A stretch of 64,000 nucleotides of DNA from Edaphobacter bradus (GTDB lineage Bacteria > Acidobacteriota > Terriglobia > Terriglobales > Acidobacteriaceae): NCBI RefSeq assembly GCF_025685645.1, contig NZ_JAGSYF010000006.1, forward strand, positions 54,175 to 118,174, read 5' to 3'. Of this stretch, positions 37,896 to 44,384 are shown piece after piece. Within the stretch, counting starts at the first letter, position 1. Every line of letters begins with the position of its first letter. The translations under genes were made by a program, and so were the position numbers. A model generated the notes under the pieces. The model was given only the letters and a program-made list of their open reading frames with translations, did not search any database and had not been told where the DNA came from.

Positions 37896-39186
37896 GCACG
37901 GCTTCAGAGGCTGCGGAAAAACGGACTGATTTTTGGATGTGATTGGATGTGTCCCGTTTTTTGGTGCCGATTGAAGTCGTGGCCTCATGGATTTTGTCTT
38001 CCGGAGGGCGTTTTCCCGCCTCCAGAGACACGTATCCCTCGGTACTACACTGCGAGTAGCATCTGCATCCTCCTTAGGTTGTGCGCGGCGGAGACGATCT
38101 GGACCAGCCAGTTGACGCGGGGGAGACCGCGCAGCTTGACCTGGCGCAGCGCGCGGTCCAGCTTGGCCCAGGCGAAGACCTTCTCCACCAGCTTGCGCTT
38201 CTGCTGGCTGAGCCGGAAGCCGTCGCTCGAGCGTTCGGCTGTGGTGAGGGAGTTGGGCCACTTCGGATTGGGTGCGTACTCCGCAACGTGCGGCACCACG
38301 CGCCGGGCGCGTAACTGCGCGACGAACGACTCGTGCTGATAGCTCTTGTCGGCGCCCAGCGTGATCTCCGTCGCCATCTTCGTTCGTTGCCGGTCGCGGT
38401 CGATCATCCTGAGCGCAGCCTCGCGCTCGGCGGTGGTGCTGGACTGCGTGGCCAGCGCCTGGACCACCAGACCGTTGCGGTTCTCCGTCAGCACATGGCC
38501 CAGATAACTTGGCACCACCGCCCCGGAGGAACTCTTGCGGTACAGCCGTGCCTCCCGATCGGTGGTGGACTCATGGGTGTCGCGCAGCAGCTTGCGACCG
38601 CGTGCTCCCGTGCCGCGATCGGGCGGGTCCTGCTTCTCGCGGAAGCTGCGCCGGCTCACCCAGGCCTGGATCAGCGTGCCGTCCACGGTGAAGTGTTCTT
38701 CGCTCAACAGCCGGTGGGCATGCGCCTGTTCGACGATGGCCAGCAGCAGCCGCTCCGCCACCTCACCCTTCATCAACCGCTCCCGATTCTTGGTGAACAC
38801 GGTCACATCCCAGATGGCGTCGTCCATGTTCAGGCCCACGAACCAGCGGAACAGCAGGTTATAGTCCAGTTGTTCCATCAACTGCCGCTCGCTCCGCACC
38901 GAGTACAGCGCCTGCAGCAGCAGCGCACGCACCAACTTCTCCGGAGCGATCGATGGACGCCCACCAGCCGCATACAGCGTGTCCAAGTGCGCCGACAACT
39001 CAGCCAGCGCCTCGTCCGTCATCCCCCGGATCGCCCGCAACGGATGGTCCGCCGGTACGCGCTGCTCCGCACTGATATAGCTGAATACTGCCCCTTGCTG
39101 TAGATCGTCCCCTCGCATCTCCTCTTCTTATCAAATCTCTCTGTTTAAAACTCAATGAGTTTTTCAACAGCCTCGAAAGCCGTGCC
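37895..39186. mobile_element. IS5-like insertion sequence
   Basis: About 1.29 kb containing one transposase gene. Terminal inverted repeats are visible: the left end GGCACGGCTTCAGAGGCTG followed by CGGAAAAAC matches the complement of the right end, GGCACGGCTTTCGAGGCTG followed by TTGAAAAAC, with 4-5 mismatches in 28. No clear target duplication was found, so the exact outer ends may be off by a few bases. Confidence 0.85.
38045..39118 (-). CDS. IS5-family transposase (DUF772 plus DDE domain)
   Basis: Protein of 357 aa. The N-terminal DUF772-type region (HPLRAIRGMTDEALAELS, GRPSIAPEKLVRALLLQALY, LMEQLDYNLLFRWFVGL) is followed by the DDE core: first Asp in FTVDGTLIQAW, second in TLGADKSYQHESF, Glu in RKLVEKVFAWAKLDRALRQ. 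It appears full length and in one frame, so the element may be active. Confidence 0.93.
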   Translation of the reverse strand: MRGDDLQQGAVFSYISAEQRVPADHPLRAIRGMTDEALAELSAHLDTLYAAGGRPSIAPEKLVRALLLQALYSVRSERQLMEQLDYNLLFRWFVGLNMDDAIWDVTVFTKNRERLMKGEVAERLLLAIVEQAHAHRLLSEEHFTVDGTLIQAWVSRRSFREKQDPPDRGTGARGRKLLRDTHESTTDREARLYRKSSSGAVVPSYLGHVLTENRNGLVVQALATQSSTTAEREAALRMIDRDRQRTKMATEITLGADKSYQHESFVAQLRARRVVPHVAEYAPNPKWPNSLTTAERSSDGFRLSQQKRKLVEKVFAWAKLDRALRQVKLRGLPRVNWLVQIVSAAHNLRRMQMLLAV

Positions 39187-39299
39187 GTAACCGCGCCTCG
39201 GACGAGGCGCCTCCGCTCTGCCGAAGGCCGTCGCGAAGTCCGAAGGACGAAGCGACCAGATATCGCCTTCCCCTCCCAGCCGGCCGAATCATCCATGGG

Positions 39300-39406
39300 C
39301 GGGTGGCCCATACATCAATACCAACACATTGAGTGCCCCATTCATGCGGTTTCATCGCATGAGTGGGGCATTCGCGCAAAGCGCGAACCGCCTTGCTTAA
39401 GGGCCC
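39300..39406 (+). repeat. REP-B repeat, copy 7
   Basis: GGGTGGCCCATACATCA, GAGTGCCCCATTCATGCGG, TTTCAT loop, CGCATGAGTGGGGCATTCG, second hairpin TTCGCGC-AAA-GCGCGAA and tail CCGCCTTGCTTAAGG. Confidence 0.85.
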
Positions 39407-39412
39407 CGGCAG

Positions 39413-40010
39413 TCACACGCCAAGAGTCTCTTTACAAGTCGAGAGCCACCACCCAGGCGCGCCGCGCCAGAGATAGATCGCCAGGTTCTGCCCAATCACC
39501 AACGCTGGGATTGCATACAAATAAATCTTGTGCACACGCCGATCCACAAGAAGGTCGCGCGCGACGCAAAGCAGCATCACCGCATCCACGCAAACAAAGA
39601 AGAGACTGTGGTTGAACAGATAATCGAAGCGGCCGAAAGCTGCATCGGGCAGGCCGCACGTGGCCAGCCCAGGAAGCGCCGGTGCATCTCCGGCTTGCCA
39701 CGCCATACGATCGCAAGCCCAACCAGCGTGCCGAACGCCGCCATGTCGAAAAACGGCACGCTGAGAAATGCGGGATCGGGCTAATGAAGCTGCAAAGCAT
39801 CGAACCGCCCCATCACCACGGCAATCACCGCTCCCAGAGTGACCAGCACTGGCCTCGGCGGAGCGGCATGAAACAGATTCTGATCGGCTGTCCTGCTGAA
39901 ACCGGCCACTACAATTCCTGCCACAACCAGCGAAAGGAAGAAGTAGAAGTAGCGATCCACCAGGCCGCCTCGGCCAAGGATCCGCGATACGGGACGCGCA
40001 ACCACTGTCT
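39413..40010 (-). pseudogene. Decayed duplicate of the 34407-35177 membrane-protein gene
   Basis: Nucleotide-level copy of the gene at 34407-35177. The C-terminal third is nearly identical (DAAFGRFDYLFNHSLFFVCV through WLSTCKETLGV). It carries a deletion of about 130 bases (HAAPPRPVL joins directly to VTLGAVIAVVMG), a stop after FDALQLH, and a small deletion that shifts frame near RRFLG. It lacks the original start region beyond VARPVSRILGRGG. Not functional. Confidence 0.85.
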
Positions 40011-40045
40011 GCCCTATATCTCGACTCTGAGATGTGGGCATTCGA
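40010..40045 (+). repeat. REP-B repeat, half copy 8
   Basis: TGCCCTATATCTCGACTCTG then AGATGTGGGCATTCG: only the inner hairpin of REP-B, at the truncated end of the pseudogene duplicate. Confidence 0.7.
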
Positions 40046-40049
40046 GGCG

Positions 40050-40760
40050 TCACTTCATCTCCTCCATCGTCCCATCCGACCACCTCGTCACCGGAACAAA
40101 GAACGTAGTCACCGGCTCGGGGTCCCCTTGCGCGGCGAAGACCGGCGAGCCCTTGAGGTTCGCGCCCCAGCTCGCCGCCCCCGTGGGCGGAAGGAAGAAC
40201 ATCAGGTGCGGATGCCAATGGCCATCCGTGTCGTTCAGGTAGCCCTGCTTCGACATCATGTAGCACATCGACCCCGGGTCCGGCGCCCCGAAGACCTTCT
40301 TCGCCACCGCCTCCTTCATCCGCTCCTCCACCTGGTCCTTCGTCAGCCCGGCCAGCACCAACTCCGTCCGCTTCAGGTACGCCGGCAGCACCGACCGCGC
40401 CGCGACGGCATTGAAGCAGTGCGGCGCACGCACCTTCGGGTTCCAGAACTGCGGGTCGTCGAAATTGGCCGCCCACATGCGCACGACCAGGCATACGAAG
40501 CCATTCGTCCCCTTCGCCGCCGTCTCGTAGCCGTGCTCCCCGAGCACCAGCACCTCCGCCTCGCGGCTCACGGACTCAGGCCCCGCGCTGCGCGCCAGCG
40601 CGGCCTCCTCCGCCGCGCTCGCCATACGGTACTGCGGGACCGGGGCCATCGCCGGATAAGGCGCCTTCGCTTCCTGCGCCCACCCCACCCCAGCCGCACC
40701 GAGAAGAGCCACACCATACACCACGCCAGATACCATCGCTCCAATCGTCCGATTCGTCAT
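40050..40760 (-). CDS. Exported protein of unknown function
   Basis: Protein of 236 aa with a signal peptide (MTNRTIGAMVSGVVYGVALL, cleavage after GWAQ). The body has YRMASAAEEAALARSAGPES, an iron- or metal-like WHPHLMFF near residue 195, and two Cys (VCLVVRM, SMCYMMS). I do not recognise the family. An 8-bp inverted repeat lies 50-68 bases upstream and may be its operator. Confidence 0.75.
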   Translation of the reverse strand: MTNRTIGAMVSGVVYGVALLGAAGVGWAQEAKAPYPAMAPVPQYRMASAAEEAALARSAGPESVSREAEVLVLGEHGYETAAKGTNGFVCLVVRMWAANFDDPQFWNPKVRAPHCFNAVAARSVLPAYLKRTELVLAGLTKDQVEERMKEAVAKKVFGAPDPGSMCYMMSKQGYLNDTDGHWHPHLMFFLPPTGAASWGANLKGSPVFAAQGDPEPVTTFFVPVTRWSDGTMEEMK

Positions 40761-40809
40761 CTAGCCTCCTTGAAAAAGTCGCTTCACCTGCCTCAGTTGC
40801 CATTCCCAA

Positions 40810-40828
40810 ATGTGAACACCGTTCACAT
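40810..40828. promoter_or_regulatory. Operator-like inverted repeat
   Basis: ATGTGAAC (40810-40817), ACC, GTTCACAT (40821-40828): perfect 8-bp arms, 50 bases upstream of the exported-protein start at 40760. No regulator gene is adjacent. Confidence 0.6.
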
Positions 40829-40835
40829 GCTAGGA

Positions 40836-40968
40836 CGGGTGGCCCACATCTGACCATCTAGCCACCAATCGGATGCCCCATATCTCGATTCTGAGAGGTG
40901 GGCATTCGCGCGAAAACCGGGTCCCCGGCCAGCTTGCTGGCTGGGGTCGGAAAGCGCGAACCGCTTCA
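40836..40968 (+). repeat. REP-B repeat, copy 9 with enlarged second hairpin
   Basis: GGGTGGCCCACATCTGACC, GATGCCCCATATCTCG, CTGAGAGGTGGGCATTCG. The second hairpin (GCGCG...CGCG) contains an extra inner hairpin CCCCGGCCAGC-TTGCTGGCTGGGG. Confidence 0.75.
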
Positions 40969-41180
40969 GGCACAGCGGGACTTCAGCCATACGTCCCGCG
41001 GCCATCCATAGAGCTTCATGGAGGTCCCCCGAAATTCCTGTCAAGCCCTCAACCCTGTGCAAAACCCTCCTCTAACTTCCCATCCGAAACAATCCAAATC
41101 ACTTCCCGCCCAAAAACAAATCTCTACAAACTGGCAGTTTCCCTATCCCGATTCTCTATAATAGAAATAGGTACAATAAA

Positions 41181-41213
41181 GAAGCCCCGGCACACGCGCC
41201 GGGGCTTCTTGTT
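41181..41213. terminator. Strong bidirectional-type terminator hairpin
   Basis: GAAGCCCCGGC pairs with GCCGGGGCTTC around a short loop, followed by TTGTTTT on the plus strand and by TTTATTGT on the minus strand. It lies between the exported-protein promoter and the 125-aa gene. Confidence 0.8.
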
Positions 41214-41315
41214 TTAACCCGGCAAACCAGGGGATCTGGCAGCACAATTGCGCCCGAGGTCCAGACCTAAATTCGCTATTTTGAAGATTTTGCACAAAAA
41301 CAAGGGGGTACACCC

Positions 41316-41693
41316 ATGAACGAAGCCACCATCAACGACGATCAGCCGAACAACGACTTCCAGTGCCACCACATCTTCCCCGACGGCTTCCGCTGCGGCA
41401 GCCCGCGCATGCGCGACGAGCAGTTCTGTTACTTCCACCACGACTCCCGCCGCCCAGTCGTCCGTCCACACGAGCGCCTCGCGCGCCGCAGCACCTTCTC
41501 TCTCTTCACCCCCACCAGCCACGACGCCATCCAGGAGTCCCTCGGCGAGCTCCTCATCCGTATCGCCGCCAACGACATCGACCCGCGCCGCGCCGGCCTG
41601 CTCCTCTACTGCCTCCAGATCGCCTCCGCCAACCTGCGCGTCGCCCAGAAGACGCAGCAAACCCAGACTCCACCCGAACCCGACAGCAATTGA
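41316..41693 (+). CDS. Small Cys/His-rich protein, acidobacterial type
   Basis: Protein of 125 aa with AAGGGGG 8 bases upstream of the ATG. The N-terminal third has a Cys/His cluster that could bind zinc (FQCHHIFPDGFRCGSPRMR, EQFCYFHHDSRR). The rest is helical (HDAIQESLGELLIRIAANDID, RRAGLLLYCLQIASANLRV). Proteins of this look seem common in Acidobacteriota (recollection, not a search); function unknown. Isolated by terminators on both sides, so it is a single-gene unit. Confidence 0.78.
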   Translation: MNEATINDDQPNNDFQCHHIFPDGFRCGSPRMRDEQFCYFHHDSRRPVVRPHERLARRSTFSLFTPTSHDAIQESLGELLIRIAANDIDPRRAGLLLYCLQIASANLRVAQKTQQTQTPPEPDSN

Positions 41694-41705
41694 TTCCCCT
41701 TGACG

Positions 41706-41734
41706 AAAGCCCGGTCCAGGCCGGGCTCTTTCAT
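41706..41734 (+). terminator. Rho-independent terminator after the Cys/His protein
   Basis: AGCCCGG-TCCAGG-CCGGGCT stem-loop followed by CTTTCATTT, 15 bases after the stop. Confidence 0.85.
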
Positions 41735-41903
41735 TTGCGGGTGCCCCAAATCTCAACAGCAAACCACGCCTCTCTCAGAGCGTCGTGAGGTTACGCTTGG
41801 CAACCAGCTTGAGTTGCAACATCGAGACCATGCCAGATGCAGCTCCGGATAAAAGCCGGTATAAATCCCACATCTGGCGAAGCGATCCTCGACCGAATGG
41901 TCC

Positions 41904-42830
41904 CTATGAACCGGCAATACCCTTGTTGACCAGGACCTTAACCTCAACGCGACGGTTTTCGGCTCGCCCGGCCTTGGTTTCGTTCGGTGCCGCTGCCCCG
42001 TATTCTCCCATAGCGCCCGGCGCCACGATATGCCGAATCGGTACGCCGCCCTGCTGCTGCAACACAGTGATGACAGCTTTAGCGCGGTCCCCGCTCAGTT
42101 TCGTGTTCACCGCAGCGCTGCCGGTCGAGTCGGCATAACCCGTCACCTCGATGATGTATCCGGTCATGCCCTTTGCCGTTGCCGCCAACTGTTTGAGTTG
42201 GTCCACGTCCGCCTTCGAGATCTGGCTGCTACCGGTTGCGAACTTCACGGTTGCGTTGGCCTTCACGTCGTAATCAGCCAGCGTAGTAAAGCGCTGCGAG
42301 TTCGCCTGGATATCACTCATATTCTGATCGATGCTCTGTTTATGGGCCGCGATCTGCTGCTGATTGGTTTCGATATCTGCTGTGTTGGCCGCGATGTTCT
42401 CCTTGTTTGCCCCGATAGCCTTCTGGTGCTCCAGCAGCTCCTTCTCGTGTTCAAGAACCTGATCTGAGGTAGGCTGCAAACCGGCCTCGATCATCTGGGC
42501 CGATTCGAGGTCATCGCCGTCGACGGTGATCTTCTTCGCCAGGACCCGGCCCTCGGTATCTCTCGTTCCATCGACTGAGATTTTAAGTCCCGGCATCAGC
42601 ACTGACATGGTCAATTCCGTCCTGCCCCAGCCGAACAGGCCCCTCTTATCTACAACTCTCGTGTCGTCCGCCAGAACCACAGTGAACTTCGACTGTGAGC
42701 CGTTCACGATTAACGTCTCTCCAGTGCGTCCACTGATAATTCCTTTGAAGTTGTCGCCAAAAGCCGCTACCGAAGAAAGCAGGAATAAGGTGGTCATGCC
42801 TGCCACTATCACTTTCCGATTGCAATTCAT
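41904..42830 (-). CDS. OmpA-family protein with N-terminal DUF5666-like domain
   Basis: Protein of 308 aa. Signal peptide (VIVAGMTTLFLLSSVAAFG), then a small beta domain (GIISGRTGETLIVNG, DDTRVVDKRG, VLMPGLKISVDGTRDTEGRV) like DUF5666, then a coiled-coil repeat (ENIAANTADIETNQQQIAAH, KQSIDQNMSDIQANSQ), then the OmpA C-terminal peptidoglycan-binding domain (VKFATGSSQISKADVDQLKQ, VTGYADSTGSAAVNTKLS, RAENRRVEVKVL). It should sit in the periplasm or outer membrane and bind peptidoglycan. No beta-barrel is present. Confidence 0.9.
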   Translation of the reverse strand: MNCNRKVIVAGMTTLFLLSSVAAFGDNFKGIISGRTGETLIVNGSQSKFTVVLADDTRVVDKRGLFGWGRTELTMSVLMPGLKISVDGTRDTEGRVLAKKITVDGDDLESAQMIEAGLQPTSDQVLEHEKELLEHQKAIGANKENIAANTADIETNQQQIAAHKQSIDQNMSDIQANSQRFTTLADYDVKANATVKFATGSSQISKADVDQLKQLAATAKGMTGYIIEVTGYADSTGSAAVNTKLSGDRAKAVITVLQQQGGVPIRHIVAPGAMGEYGAAAPNETKAGRAENRRVEVKVLVNKGIAGS

Positions 42831-43206
42831 ACTCGCCTCTCTTCCTTTTCTCGTTATTCGTTATTGAATTCCCAGATGAAGTCTCCGCCGAGCGACATTA
42901 CTGTCACTGTAAGAACTGTTCAGGATATGCTTAATCCCGAGTTGACGCAGCGCAATTAGGGAAATCCCTAGGTGGGAAAACGGTTGCATCGGGCGGGCGC
43001 GTGGCGGGTGACCCACATATGAAAAAACCGATATCCCAATCGATCGGTGTTAACGAGGACGGGCAGGTGACCCATACTTAAAATGGCACCGATACACTGG
43101 GTGCCCCATTCATGCAGTCTCATCGCATGAGTGGGCATTCGCGCGAAAGCGCGAACCACAATCTTCCCCTGCTCCCAAAAGCTAAACTGAGATAGAGGAG
43201 CAACTC
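42831..43206. other. Intergenic region with REP-B copies
   Basis: Upstream of ompA-like a small palindrome TAGGGA-AA-TCCCTA lies at 42957-42970. From about 43005 REP-B copies 10 fill the region up to 43158. No gene is supported. Confidence 0.5.
43005..43158 (+). repeat. REP-B repeat, copy 10 (doubled left part)
   Basis: GGGTGACCCACATATGA, then a second left part GGCAGGTGACCCATACTTA, GGGTGCCCCATTCATGC, AGTCTCAT loop, GCATGAGTGGGCATTCG, second hairpin TTCGCGC-GAAA-GCGCGAA. The left module is present twice for one right module. Confidence 0.75.
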
Positions 43207-43626
43207 ATGGAATCAAAGATCACCGAATCCGAAATCAGCAATCTCGTAGACACCTTCTATACCAAGGTTCGTCTCGACCCCGACATCGGCCCCATCTTCA
43301 ACGCCATCATCGACGACTGGCCCCACCACCTCGCCTTGCTCAAAGACTTCTGGTCCACCGTCCTCCTCACCACCGGCCGCTACAAAGGCGACCCCATGAT
43401 GAAGCACCTTCAACTCCCCCTCGATCCCCCGCACTTCGAGCGCTGGCTCGCCCTCTTCGCCGAGACCGCAAACGAAGTCCTCCCGCCCACCCACGCCGCC
43501 AACGTCGTCGACAAATCACACCGCATAGCCAAAAACTTCAAGGCCGGCATCGCCCACCGAGTCTCTACTTCTAAGACTTTGCACCAAATTGGTAGGGACG
43601 GGGCTAAGAATGAGATGGATGTGTAA
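43207..43626 (+). CDS. Group III truncated haemoglobin
   Basis: Protein of 139 aa: LVDTFYTKVRLDPDIGPIFN, DDWPHHLALLKDFWSTVLLTT, GRYKGDPMMKHLQLPL and HFERWLALFAETANEVLPPT, with the conserved Phe-Tyr and Trp residues and a candidate proximal His in the HFERWL or KHL helix. Group III globins bind oxygen or nitric oxide; some act in NO or peroxide stress. No electron-transfer partner is adjacent. A purine-rich GAGGAG site (43195-43200) precedes the ATG. Confidence 0.88.
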   Translation: MESKITESEISNLVDTFYTKVRLDPDIGPIFNAIIDDWPHHLALLKDFWSTVLLTTGRYKGDPMMKHLQLPLDPPHFERWLALFAETANEVLPPTHAANVVDKSHRIAKNFKAGIAHRVSTSKTLHQIGRDGAKNEMDV

Positions 43627-43671
43627 AATCCACCTGCACAGACATCTCAACCTCCACGCGCCGGAGCGACC

Positions 43672-44324
43672 GTGCTAGCCAGCGAAGCATTCGAAGTCCT
43701 TGGTCTGGAATCTACGCCACCCCCACCCAGGTCAAGGAGACCTATCGGGACCTCGTCAAGGTGTGGCACCCCGACCGCTTCGACAGCGACCCTCGCCTCA
43801 GAAAGAGGGCGGAGGACCAACTCGCAAGGCTCAACGAAGCCTACAGCACCCTCCAGGACTACAGTCCGCCGGAGACCCTGGGTGCTCCCCCTCAACCAGA
43901 CCGCGCCGGTTCATCACCACATCAGGCGCAGACCCGGCCTCCCTATCGTGCCTCCTTTCCACGTCTTGTCCTCGGCCCGTTTCTCTACCCCTTGCTCGGA
44001 CTCTTCCTCGTTCTTCTGATCGGGTATCCCACCCTGCGGTATCTGATCGCGCACACTTCAACTCCCCCGCCTGCAACCTCCCAGCCGCGACCTCTCGCCG
44101 CTCCTGCCGTCGTACAGCCACCCGCCGACGTTCCAGAACTCATCAGCAACCATCCTGCGACGTCCGATCGCAGACACACGACCATCGAGTCGATATGCTC
44201 TCGCAAGAAGCGTTCAGGGGGGCCGGCCGCATACGTTCGCTGCCTCGAACAGCACCTTGATCAACAGGAGAAATCCGCCTCCCCAGCCCCGAGCCGCTCC
44301 CCTCTCAATGAGGGTGGCCCTTGA
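43672..44324 (+). pseudogene. Membrane-anchored J-domain protein, frameshifted in the J domain
   Basis: From the GTG at 43672 the frame reads LASEAFEVLGL, the usual J-domain opening; the rest of the domain (YATPTQVKETYRDLVKVW, HPD signature in VWHPDRFDSDPRLR, ARLNEAYSTL) lies in another frame. One base is missing relative to a continuous gene near 43710-43720. After the J domain comes a Pro-rich linker, one membrane helix (YPLLGLFLVLLIGYPTLRYL) and a short exported-side tail with two Cys. A GTG at 43761 could start a shortened protein lacking helix I and part of II. Confidence 0.75.
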
Positions 44325-44384
44325 CTCGATGACCTCCGCGATCGGAGCCGACACTGCAGGATCAACTTCCAGGAACGGAAGGCC

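Larger units (their letters stand above)
40761..41315. other. Intergenic region holding an operator-like palindrome, a REP-B copy and a terminator
   Basis: Contains the 40810-40828 palindrome, REP-B copy 9 (40836-40968) and the 41181-41213 hairpin. TATAAT at 41157-41162 stands just before that hairpin, so a very short transcript is conceivable. No protein gene is supported. Confidence 0.55.

Noticed and set aside
40823..41062. 79-aa minus-strand gene
   Set aside because: It translates REP-B copy 9; the peptide is repeat sequence.
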